Assembly: GCA_031294825.1 (NCBI GenBank)
Contig: JAUMPM010000040.1
Span: forward strand, 1-64,000
Direction of reading: 5' to 3'
DNA: 64,000 nt
Origin: Collinsella sp.
Lineage (GTDB): Bacteria > Actinomycetota > Coriobacteriia > Coriobacteriales > Coriobacteriaceae
A program made the translations under genes and the position numbers. Numbering within the stretch: position 1 is the stretch's first letter; each line of letters starts with the position of its first letter. The notes under the pieces were generated by a model, which was not told the DNA's origin, ran no database searches, and saw nothing but the letters and a program-made list of their open reading frames with translations. Shown here piece after piece: positions 16,413-23,272 of the stretch.

Positions 16413-17324
16413 ATGTCCGAGAACGAAGAGATCATGAACGAGACCGAGAACGAGACCATGACTGCCGAGGTTGAGGCAGTCGAGACCGTGGAGACCGAAG
16501 CTGCCGAGGTTGAGGCTGCTGACGAGGTTTCCGCCGAGGAGGAGGCCGAGGTTGTCGAGGCCGCCGCTGATTACGATGACGAAGAGCTGATGGACAAGAT
16601 GCAGAAGGCCGCTCGCCTGCTGCGTAGCCGTCGCTTTGCTATTTCCAAGGAGGAGGAGGCCAAGGCCGAGCGCATGGCGAACATCGAGCGCGCCATCAAG
16701 CTTCTTGACCTCAAGCCCAAGATGGAGCAGAAGGAAATGTCCGACCTGCTGGGCATGCGCCTCCGTGAGCTCGATGGCCTGATGGCCGAGGCTGAGGCCG
16801 CCGATCTGGTCGGCCGCATCGACGACGCCGAGGGCGATATGCGCAAGATCGTCGTCTTCGCTGCCGAGGATGCCGCTGAGGGCCTGGTCGAGCTTGCCAA
16901 CAAGAAGGAGAAGCTCCTGCCCGAGCTTTCTTACGAGGAGGCCACCGAGCTGATGGCTGCCCTCGATAAGGTTATCGCTCCGCTCGTCGCCATGGGCCTG
17001 GACGAGGACCGCGGTCCTCGCGGCGGCCGTGACGATCGCGGTGGCCGTGGCGGCGACCGTGGCGGTCGCGGTGGCTTTGGCGATCGTGGTGGCCGTGGCG
17101 GCGACCGTGGCGGTCGCGGCGGCGATCGCGGTGGCCGTGGCGGCTTTGGTGACCGCGGCGGCGACCGTGGCGGTCGCGGCGGCTTTGGCGGCAACCGTGG
17201 TGGCTATGGCGATCGCGGTGGCAACCGTGGCGGCTTTGGCGGCAACCGTGGTAACGACCGCGGTGGCCGTGGCGGCGACCGTGGTGGCCGCAACGGTGGC
17301 GGCTTCCGCGGCAATCGCTTTTAG
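16413..17324 (+). CDS. Acidic protein with winged-helix-like core and C-terminal RGG repeats
   Basis: A 303-aa protein of three parts. Residues 1-55 are extremely acidic (Glu/Ala rich) and probably disordered. Residues about 58-195 are helical, with a segment (QKEMSDLLGMRLRELDGLMAEA) that looks like a helix-turn-helix or winged helix, followed by VVFAAED. Residues about 200-303 are a low-complexity tail of RGG, RGGFGD and NRGG repeats. RGG tails bind RNA and drive phase separation in eukaryotic and some bacterial RNA-binding proteins. I infer a role in RNA or ribosome handling; I do not recognise the family. AAGGAG precedes ATG 16413. It is a single gene with its own terminator. Confidence 0.75.
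   Translation: MSENEEIMNETENETMTAEVEAVETVETEAAEVEAADEVSAEEEAEVVEAAADYDDEELMDKMQKAARLLRSRRFAISKEEEAKAERMANIERAIKLLDLKPKMEQKEMSDLLGMRLRELDGLMAEAEAADLVGRIDDAEGDMRKIVVFAAEDAAEGLVELANKKEKLLPELSYEEATELMAALDKVIAPLVAMGLDEDRGPRGGRDDRGGRGGDRGGRGGFGDRGGRGGDRGGRGGDRGGRGGFGDRGGDRGGRGGFGGNRGGYGDRGGNRGGFGGNRGNDRGGRGGDRGGRNGGGFRGNRF
17018..17321 (+). repeat. Tandem RGG-coding repeat tract
   Basis: About 300 bases of imperfect tandem units encoding RGG, RGGDRGG and RGGFGD blocks. Units such as GGCGACCGTGGCGGTCGCGG recur, so the tract can change length by recombination or slippage in steps of three bases without losing frame. Confidence 0.85.
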
Positions 17325-17351
17325 TTACGGCGTTTTACCAAACGCCGTAAC
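17324..17351. repeat. Perfect hairpin at the RGG gene stop
   Basis: GTTACGGCGTTT (17324-17335) and AAACGCCGTAAC (17340-17351) form a 12-bp stem with a 4-base loop, starting at the last base of the stop codon. GGGCCG follows instead of a T-run, so it may stabilise the mRNA end rather than terminate. Confidence 0.6.
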
Positions 17352-17399
17352 GGGCCGACGCTGCGCGGGCCGCATTTGGACAATCTGACGTTCAACTTC

Positions 17400-17434
17400 A
17401 AGGGCGCGACCAGAAGGTCAGCGCCCTTTCGTTT
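17400..17434 (+). terminator. Terminator of the RGG gene
   Basis: AAGGGCGCGACC and GGTC-A-GCGCCCTT form a 12-bp stem with one bulged A, followed by TTTCGTTT. Confidence 0.7.
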
Positions 17435-17568
17435 CACGCCACCTTGTCACAAATGCGACCCGCTCGCTGACTTATGCTCAACCTATGGCGTCATCTCGCC
17501 CCAAAAGGGCCTCCCTCGCTCTGGCGGGTTTTCGCTGTCGGTACCAAAACATCGGTGTTGTCGAAGTG

Positions 17569-17675
17569 GTCATTGGGGACGTTCTTAAATGACTACATAG
17601 CATGAGAGTGGATAATCTCCCGGTTTGAGCCTGCATTCAAGCTCAAAGTGGGAGATTATCCACTCTCATTTGCTA
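17569..17675. repeat. REP-like palindromic cluster
   Basis: A small palindrome (GTCATT-N13-AATGAC, 17569-17593) is followed at 17598-17675 by a long hairpin. Its 20-bp arms (17602-17621 and 17650-17669) pair without mismatch, inner arms TTTGAGC / GCTCAAA (17624-17630, 17641-17647) extend the stem, and TAGC / GCTA extend it outward past a 2-base bulge. It lies in the 275-base gap between the RGG gene and pdxT. The size and symmetry suit a repetitive extragenic palindrome or a tiny non-autonomous element; it is too long for an ordinary terminator. Confidence 0.6.
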
Positions 17676-17709
17676 TGCGTCCGAAAATCCACGCTCGTTT
17701 GTTTTCTGC

Positions 17710-18297
17710 CTACATTTGGAGGAAGAGCTCGTGGAGGCGGGTGTCGTCGTCGAGCTCGGGGTGGAAGGTGACACCGAGCTGATTGTCTTGACGGGCGGTG
17801 ACGATACGGCCATCGACTTCGGCCAGAGCCTTAGCATTGCCGCGCACCTCGACGATGCGGGGTGCACGGATAAACGTTAACGGCACTTCACTGTCGATAC
17901 CGTCTACCCGCCCCTTGGTGTGAAAGCTGCCGAGTTGTCTGCCATAAGCGTTGCGTTCGACGAGCACATCCATGGTTGCCAGGCGCGGCGCCCCCTTATC
18001 GTCATGGGCGGCAAGGTCGTGAGCCAGTAGAATCAGGCCGGCGCAGGTGCCAAGGACGGGCATGCCTTCAACAATGCGGGTGCGAAGCCCCTCGAGTATA
18101 TCGAGTTCGGCAAGTAGCTTGCCCTGAACGGTGGACTCGCCGCCGGGGAGGACCAGGCGATCAAAGTTCTGCCGCAAATCGGCCGCCTGCCTCAGCTCAA
18201 TACAGTGTGCGCCCAGCTCGGATAGTCTTGCCTCGTGCTCGGCAAAAGCGCCTTGGACCGCCAGCACGGCGACCGTTTGGTCTGCATAATCGCTCAT
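17710..18297 (-). CDS. pdxT: Pyridoxal 5'-phosphate synthase glutaminase subunit PdxT
   Basis: A 195-aa class I glutamine amidotransferase that hydrolyses glutamine and channels ammonia to PdxS for PLP synthesis. Visible features are VAVLAVQGAFAEH at the start, LPGGEST, the nucleophile Cys85 in GTCAGLI, and the His-Glu pair in TFHPEL. Length matches the family. It lies 20 bases downstream of pdxS in the same operon. The DXP-independent PLP route needs only these two proteins. Confidence 0.96.
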   Translation of the reverse strand: MSDYADQTVAVLAVQGAFAEHEARLSELGAHCIELRQAADLRQNFDRLVLPGGESTVQGKLLAELDILEGLRTRIVEGMPVLGTCAGLILLAHDLAAHDDKGAPRLATMDVLVERNAYGRQLGSFHTKGRVDGIDSEVPLTFIRAPRIVEVRGNAKALAEVDGRIVTARQDNQLGVTFHPELDDDTRLHELFLQM

Positions 18298-18317
18298 GTG
18301 CGATCCTTTCTGCTGGA

Positions 18318-19208
18318 CTAGCGCCCGCGCTCCTCCATGATAATCTCGATCTCGTCGGCGTTGATGCCCACCATGGCCTCGCCCAGGTCCTCAGAAAGCT
18401 CGGCAATGAGCTTGGCGTCGGTGAAGTTTGCCACGGCCTTGACGATGGCGGCGGCGCGCTTGGCGGGATCGCCGCTCTTAAAGATTCCCGAGCCGACAAA
18501 GACGCCCTCGGCACCCAGCTGCATCATCAGTGCGGCGTCGGCGGGGGTCGCTACGCCGCCGGCGGCAAAGTTTACGACGGGAAGCTTGCCCGCGGCATGG
18601 ACCTCGCGGACCAGCTCGATCGGAACCTGCAGTTGCTTGGCTGCCTCAAAGAGCTCGTCGTCGCGCAAGGCAACAACGTCGCGGATCTGCTTTTGGATCT
18701 TGCGCATGTGACGCACGGCCTGAACGACGTCGCCCGTACCCGGCTCACCCTTGGTGCGAATCATCGTGGCGCCTTCGGCAACACGGCGCAGCGCCTCGCC
18801 CAGATCACGGGCGCCGCAGACAAACGGCACGTCAAACTGGGTCTTGTCGATGTGATAGACGTCATCGGCAGGGGAGAGAACCTCGGACTCGTCGATGTAA
18901 TCGATCTCGATGGCCTGCAGGACCTGCGCCTCGACAATGTGACCGATGCGGCACTTGGCCATGACGGGGATGGAGACGGCCTTCTGGATGCCCTTGATCA
19001 TCTTGGGGTCACTCATGCGCGATACGCCGCCGGCAGCACGGATGTCGGCCGGGATGCGCTCGAGTGCCATGACGGCGCAGGCGCCTGCCTCTTCGGCGAT
19101 GCGTGCCTGCTCGGGCGTGGTGACGTCCATGATGACGCCGCCCTTGAGCATCTGCGCGAGCTCGTGATTGAGTTTGACGCGATCGGCCTTGCTGGTCTGT
19201 TCTGCCAT
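18318..19208 (-). CDS. pdxS: Pyridoxal 5'-phosphate synthase subunit PdxS
   Basis: A 296-aa (beta/alpha)8-barrel PLP synthase that joins ribose 5-phosphate, glyceraldehyde 3-phosphate and ammonia. Family blocks include KGGVIMDVTTPEQARIAE, ALERIPADIRAAGGV, RIGHIVEAQVL, the lysine region RTKGEPGTGD and FVGSGIFKSGDPAKRA. The longest frame starts at 19250. I prefer ATG 19208 because AAGGGAG lies about 5 bases upstream and the protein then begins MAEQTSKADRVKLN, as in homologues. It is divergent from the MocR regulator, with a repeat-bearing region between. Confidence 0.96.
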   Translation of the reverse strand: MAEQTSKADRVKLNHELAQMLKGGVIMDVTTPEQARIAEEAGACAVMALERIPADIRAAGGVSRMSDPKMIKGIQKAVSIPVMAKCRIGHIVEAQVLQAIEIDYIDESEVLSPADDVYHIDKTQFDVPFVCGARDLGEALRRVAEGATMIRTKGEPGTGDVVQAVRHMRKIQKQIRDVVALRDDELFEAAKQLQVPIELVREVHAAGKLPVVNFAAGGVATPADAALMMQLGAEGVFVGSGIFKSGDPAKRAAAIVKAVANFTDAKLIAELSEDLGEAMVGINADEIEIIMEERGR

Positions 19209-19300
19209 GGTTGCTCCCTTGGTTGGCATGTGCATTGCTTGACGGAACATCCTATCGGGGAGCTGGGTATGGCGAAATACTCAGCTTTCGAGATAATAAC

Positions 19301-19342
19301 AAGGTCAGACTAATACCAGATTGAATGACTTAATAAGGTCAG
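19301..19342. promoter_or_regulatory. PdxR direct-repeat operator candidate
   Basis: AAGGTCAG occurs at 19301-19308 and 19335-19342 (34 bp apart) in the pdxS-pdxR intergenic region. MocR/PdxR proteins are known to bind spaced direct repeats next to their own gene. The second copy is close to the pdxR RBS, which suits autorepression. Confidence 0.5.
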
Positions 19343-19353
19343 GTGATATGCTC

Positions 19354-20784
19354 ATGCTTGACTACAATTTGGAAAAACGCGGCGAAGCATCGCTCTATGA
19401 GTATGTTTACCAGCAAATTCGAGATGATATCGTAGCTGGACGCATTTCGGCGGGGGAGCATCTTCCGTCTAAGCGCGCCTTTGCCAGTCATCTGGGAGTC
19501 AGTGTCATTACCATCGAGAATGCATATAGCCAGTTACTTGCCGAGGGCTATATTTGTTCAATGCCGCGGCGTGGCTACTACGCTTGCGAGCTTCCGGATG
19601 CACCGGTTTTGCCTTTGGCTTCGGAGGGCATCGACCAAGATGCCGTCTCTGTGGACCCCAGCGCGCATGATGTCAACGGACAGGTCGATCGATTCGATAC
19701 ACTTTCTCCTTCCGCTTTGGAGGCGGCACGGCTTTGGCAAAGTGCGCTACGGGCGACGCTGACATCCGAAGACGAGTGCGAGATTTTTTCGCCCGCACCG
19801 GCACAGGGCACCGCTCGACTACGACGCGCTATTGCTCGCCATCTGCGTGGGACGAGGGGCATGAATGTCGATCCCAATAACATCGTTATCGGCGCGGGCG
19901 CCCAGCTGCTCGATACCATGTTGGTTCAGTTGCTTGGCGCGGACAAGGTGTATGCCGTTGAGGACCCGGGCTATTTGCGCCTGACGCGCATCTATCAGGC
20001 TATGGGCTGCAAAGTTCGACATATCCCGTTGGATGATGAGGGCGTGGACTTGAGCACTCTGCAGAAAAGCGGGACCGATGTCCTTCACCTGATGCCGTCC
20101 CATCAGTATCCGACCGGCCTTGTGACGAGCATTGCGCGTCGCTACGCGCTGCTGAGCTGGGCCGCCGAGCGACCAGGTCGGTATCTCATCGAAGATGACT
20201 TTGATTGTGAGTTTCGCCTTGCCGGCAAACCGATTCCTGCGCTCGCGTCAATCGATGCCGCTCAGTCGGTTATCTACACCAACACGTTTTCGAAGAGCCT
20301 GTCATCGGCGCTGCGTCTAGCGTACATGGTGCTGCCCGCCGAGCTGATGGAGCGGTTTAGGCGCGACCTTGGTTTTTACGCCTCGTCGGTGAGTTCTGTT
20401 GATCAGGTCGCTTTGGCGCGTTTGCTGGAATCGGGTGATTACGAGCGGCATGTAAACCGCGTACGCGTTCGTGCTCGTGAGGCACGTGATGGCCTAGCGG
20501 CACTTGTACGGAAAGCGTTTCCAGCAGGGGAGGTCTCGATCGAGCATGCGGACGCGGGCCTTTACTGCGCCGTGGTTGCGGAGCGTGGAACGGGCGGAAG
20601 CTCTTTTGCGCAGGCTCTCACGCGCTCGAGCATCTCCTTTATCGATATCAGTGACTGTTATTGGCGTGCCGATGGCGCGTCTGTCCCTGAAAACTCAACT
20701 CAAATTCTTGTCCAGTATGACGATTTGAGTTCAAAAGCGCTTAACACCTTGGAAGTACAGCTAATGGGGCGCTCTGCAATCTAA
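19354..20784 (+). CDS. pdxR: MocR-type regulator PdxR (GntR HTH + aminotransferase fold)
   Basis: A 476-aa regulator that senses PLP. The first 70 residues form a GntR winged helix (ASLYEYVYQQIRDDIVAGRI, then VSVITIENAYSQLLAEGYI). The remainder is a class I aminotransferase fold with the PLP lysine in NTFSKSLSSALR. It is divergent from pdxS-pdxT, the standard arrangement. Three in-frame starts compete (TTG 19321, ATG 19348, ATG 19354). I chose ATG 19354, which lies 8 bases after AGGTG and gives the MLDYNLEKRG start. The last base of the stop codon adjoins the first 124-bp repeat element. Confidence 0.9.
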   Translation: MLDYNLEKRGEASLYEYVYQQIRDDIVAGRISAGEHLPSKRAFASHLGVSVITIENAYSQLLAEGYICSMPRRGYYACELPDAPVLPLASEGIDQDAVSVDPSAHDVNGQVDRFDTLSPSALEAARLWQSALRATLTSEDECEIFSPAPAQGTARLRRAIARHLRGTRGMNVDPNNIVIGAGAQLLDTMLVQLLGADKVYAVEDPGYLRLTRIYQAMGCKVRHIPLDDEGVDLSTLQKSGTDVLHLMPSHQYPTGLVTSIARRYALLSWAAERPGRYLIEDDFDCEFRLAGKPIPALASIDAAQSVIYTNTFSKSLSSALRLAYMVLPAELMERFRRDLGFYASSVSSVDQVALARLLESGDYERHVNRVRVRAREARDGLAALVRKAFPAGEVSIEHADAGLYCAVVAERGTGGSSFAQALTRSSISFIDISDCYWRADGASVPENSTQILVQYDDLSSKALNTLEVQLMGRSAI

Positions 20785-20904
20785 GTGAGTAGACTTTTGG
20801 CACTTTGGCGACCAAGCAGTTTTCGCAACAAGCTATCTACCTGCGACTTTATAAAGCAATATGGATGGTCTGCGCGGCAAGTTCGAAAAAGTCTACTCAC
20901 TTGC
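20781..20904. repeat. 124-bp inverted-repeat element, copy A
   Basis: Starts with CTAAGTGAGTAGACTTTTGG and ends with the reverse complement of its first part (AAAAAGTCTACTCAC). By eye about nine in ten positions match copy B at 22201-22324, in the same orientation. An inner pair GACCA / TGGTC allows further folding. No open reading frame of note is inside. It overlaps the last codon of pdxR and looks like a MITE-type or structured-RNA element. Confidence 0.75.
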
Positions 20905-20935
20905 CGCACAAAGTTTCCTCATGAGAAAAAATGGG

Positions 20936-21001
20936 GTTTTCAACAGGGCTTCGTCCAGCTCACGGCAAGCTTTTGGCCAGTTGGGGAGGGCTGTTGAAAA
21001 C
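20936..21001. promoter_or_regulatory. Inverted repeat upstream of the nuclease-like ORF
   Basis: GTTTTCAACAG (20936-20946) and CTGTTGAAAAC (20991-21001) are 11-bp perfect inverted copies with 44 bases between, about 85 bases before the ORF start. They could be an operator pair or a long hairpin in the leader. With copy A they account for most of the 300 bases between pdxR and the ORF. Confidence 0.45.
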
Positions 21002-21084
21002 TTAGCAGTCCGTTCGGTGCCATTTTTGTTGCGTTCGCGCCAATACGAGACCGACTGGGTTGAAATCTGTGTTTTCCTGTGCCT

Positions 21085-22212
21085 ATGAAGGATCTACTTT
21101 GTGACATATCGGCTTTTAGGTACTGGCGTTTGCCTCCTCAAGTCCGCGCTTTGTGTCCGCCGCTTCCACGACCGGAAGAAGACCGGCAGCGATATGATCT
21201 CGCCCGCAACCCGACGGCTGCGGTTGCGCTCGGTTTTCCGTTGTATACATTGGTTCGGTCGAGAAACAAACGGACTTGCCCTGCCAGCATTAGGCAGCGG
21301 CTGTTCCTTGGTGATCTCCCCAGGGAATCTGTGCTGGAAACGGAGCATGGATTTTTGGTCACGTCTCCTCTACTGACGGCATTTATCATGTCACGGCATC
21401 TGACGGATCTTCAGCTTCTTTTGGTATTGGCGGAGATGTGTGGCTTGTTTGCGGTGTGCGCTCTGCCGGCGGCACTCGAGGCGGAGCTTTCGCGTGCAAT
21501 TGATTCGGGCACGATTTCGACAACGTTCGGTTGGATGCGCTGCCCGTCCGAGGACGGCACCGCCTCAAATTTATGGCGTCGAGACGCTTTGGTTTTGGGT
21601 GGGGACCTTGACCGCTTTTGTTCAGATGTTTGCGGGATGCGTTATGGCAATAGATTTATGGCGGTATCGCAACTCGTTCCATTGGGTGCCGCGTCGCCTT
21701 TTGAGGTCGAGGCGTATTTGTTGCTTGGACTGCCGCGAGCCCTGGGAGGCGAAGGGTTTTGCGGCATAGAGCTCAATGTCGAAGTGATACTAAGCACAAG
21801 TGCTCGAGCGATTGTGGGAAAGTCCCGTGTGTATATCGATCTGCTTCTGTCTTCGCCGGACGGGAGGCGACAGGTGGCCATTGAATGTCAGGGAAAGGCC
21901 TCGCACGGGCGCGCGGGGGATGGCTTGCGCGACGCAGACCGCATGACGGCCCTTCAGGCCATGGGCTACGATGTACTTCTCTTGACACACAGACAGATAT
22001 CCGATGAGGATAGATTCCGCGCGATCGTTAAGGCCGTATACAGGATGCTCGATGCTGAATATCGTGATAAAAGCTCGGATGAGCAAAGGGCCGAGGCATT
22101 ACTCCGGTCTGAACTAGTTGTTGACTGGACAAAATTGGGAGTAATCGAAGGAAAGATGCCCGTTAGACACAAAACAGCTCGATCGTGGACGACTGCGGAA
22201 CTAAGTGAGTAG
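21085..22212 (+). CDS. Unknown protein with restriction-endonuclease-like (DUF559/AbiEi-like) C-terminus
   Basis: A 375-aa protein that I cannot assign to a named family. The first 200 residues hold a start of the type CDISAFRYWRLPPQVRAL and hydrophobic helices without export signals. Residues about 245-320 resemble the PD-(D/E)xK fold of DUF559-type nucleases: VYIDLLL, then IECQGKASH, then DADRM, GYDVLLLTHRQI. A plausible acid-acid-lysine set is the Asp of YID and the Glu and Lys of ECQGK. There is no good RBS; GTG 21079 or ATG 21085 are both possible. It is flanked by two copies of a 124-bp inverted-repeat element, and its last four codons and stop lie inside copy B. Codon use is more AT-rich than its neighbours, suggesting transfer. 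Confidence 0.6.
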   Translation: MKDLLCDISAFRYWRLPPQVRALCPPLPRPEEDRQRYDLARNPTAAVALGFPLYTLVRSRNKRTCPASIRQRLFLGDLPRESVLETEHGFLVTSPLLTAFIMSRHLTDLQLLLVLAEMCGLFAVCALPAALEAELSRAIDSGTISTTFGWMRCPSEDGTASNLWRRDALVLGGDLDRFCSDVCGMRYGNRFMAVSQLVPLGAASPFEVEAYLLLGLPRALGGEGFCGIELNVEVILSTSARAIVGKSRVYIDLLLSSPDGRRQVAIECQGKASHGRAGDGLRDADRMTALQAMGYDVLLLTHRQISDEDRFRAIVKAVYRMLDAEYRDKSSDEQRAEALLRSELVVDWTKLGVIEGKMPVRHKTARSWTTAELSE

Positions 22213-22324
22213 ACTTTTGGCTTGATGGCGACCAAGCTGTTTTTGCAACAAGTCATTTACCTGCGACTTTATAAAGCAGTACGGATGGTCTGCTCGGCAA
22301 GTTCCAAAAAGTCTACTCACTTAG
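22201..22324. repeat. 124-bp inverted-repeat element, copy B
   Basis: CTAAGTGAGTAGACTTTT at the left end is mirrored by CTTAG preceded by AAAAAGTCTACTCA at the right end, a perfect terminal inverted repeat of 18 bp apart from one extra A. It provides the TAG stop of the preceding ORF. Same orientation and length as copy A, 1420 bp away. Confidence 0.8.
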
Positions 22325-22387
22325 TTTTTGACGAGAAACCGATGCCGAAGATAGTTCTATTTCGGGGCGCTAACGAGTCCTCGAGAC

Positions 22388-22421
22388 ACAAAAAGGCCCG
22401 AACCAATACGGTCCGGGCCTT
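22388..22421 (-). terminator. Terminator of rubrerythrin
   Basis: AAGGCCCG (22393-22400) pairs with CGGGCCTT (22414-22421). On the minus strand TTTTTGTG follows. Confidence 0.8.
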
Positions 22422-22455
22422 ATAAAAGCTAGAGAATGTCTCTCAGGCGATTGGC

Positions 22456-23016
22456 TTAGCCAAAGTAGCGCTTGAGCAGGCCGGCGAAAGCCTTGCCGTG
22501 GCGAGCCTCGTCGCGAGCCATCTCGTGCACGGTGTCGTGGATGGCATCGAGGCCAGCGGCCTTGGCGCGCTTGGCAAGATCGGTCTTGCCGGCGGTGGCG
22601 CCGTTCTCGGCCTCAACGCGCATCTCGAGGTTCTTCTTGGTGGAGTCGGTCACGACCTCGCCCAGGAGCTCGGCGAACTTGGCGGCATGCTCGGCCTCCT
22701 CGTGGGCAGCCTTCTCCCAGTACAGGCCGATCTCGGGATAGCCCTCGCGATGAGCGACGCGAGCCATGGCCAGGTACATACCGACCTCGGAGCACTCGCC
22801 CTCAAAGTTGGCGCGCAGGTCGGCAACGATGTCCTCGGAGACGCCCTCCATCTTGGCGACGCCCACGACGTGCTCGGCAGCCCACTCGAGCTGGCCCTCC
22901 TCCTGCTTCAGGAAACGAGAACCGGGAACGCCGCACTGGGGGCACTTAAAATCCTCGGGCAGCTGGTCGCCGTCGTACTCTTCAACATAACCGCAAACGG
23001 GGCAAACAAATTTCAT
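22456..23016 (-). CDS. Reverse rubrerythrin (rubredoxin domain first)
   Basis: A 186-aa peroxide-scavenging protein. The rubredoxin-like iron site comes first (CPVCG at residues 5-9, CPQCG near 29), and the ferritin-like diiron domain second (ECSEVGMYLAMARVAHREGY, HEEAEHAAKF, HEMARDEARHGKAF). This order is that of the reverse rubrerythrins of anaerobes, which reduce hydrogen peroxide with electrons from NADH via a reductase. The longest frame begins at 23121; ATG 23016 has AAGGGA 8 bases upstream and gives the typical MKFVCPVCGY start, so it is used. Monocistronic with its own terminator. Its presence supports an oxygen-sensitive host. Confidence 0.93.
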   Translation of the reverse strand: MKFVCPVCGYVEEYDGDQLPEDFKCPQCGVPGSRFLKQEEGQLEWAAEHVVGVAKMEGVSEDIVADLRANFEGECSEVGMYLAMARVAHREGYPEIGLYWEKAAHEEAEHAAKFAELLGEVVTDSTKKNLEMRVEAENGATAGKTDLAKRAKAAGLDAIHDTVHEMARDEARHGKAFAGLLKRYFG

Positions 23017-23051
23017 GATTCGATCCCTTCGATCGATGGCGATGGTGCGCT

Positions 23052-23082
23052 CGTCCGGTCCCGTAAGGGCCCTCTCCGGACG
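23052..23082 (-). promoter_or_regulatory. Leader hairpin of rubrerythrin
   Basis: CGTCCGG and CCGGACG form a 7-bp stem about 36 bases upstream of the rubrerythrin start on the minus strand. It could be a 5'-UTR structure; I recognise no riboswitch class. Confidence 0.35.
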
Positions 23083-23175
23083 TGCGTCTTGACGGGTTCT
23101 ATTATCCATAAATGCAACCAAATGTGAAGCCTATTAGGAATGATTTTTAATAAAACAATTTTGAGATATGAAGAT

Positions 23176-23253
23176 GTTGATTGATTAACGATTAGCAGGC
23201 CGTCTTTGACCGCCGCTGAGTACAATCGGTCGAGCAAATGTTGACCAATCAAC
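23176..23253 (+). promoter_or_regulatory. Paired operator upstream of the alcohol/aldehyde dehydrogenase operon
   Basis: GTTGA-N4-TTAAC (23176-23189) and GTTGA-N4-TCAAC (23240-23253) are two copies of one palindrome 64 bp apart, the second 19 bases before the start codon. Two spaced palindromes suit a looping or cooperative repressor. Confidence 0.5.
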
Positions 23254-23272
23254 AAATGAGGGAGTTTCCTTT

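Noticed and set aside
17018..17321. Possible CRISPR-like repeat tract
   Set aside because: The repeats are in-frame RGG codons without unique spacers of fixed length.
20785..20997. 70-codon frame through repeat copy A
   Set aside because: The copies differ at non-synonymous and synonymous positions alike, and the frame is not kept past the element in copy B; the DNA symmetry explains the conservation.
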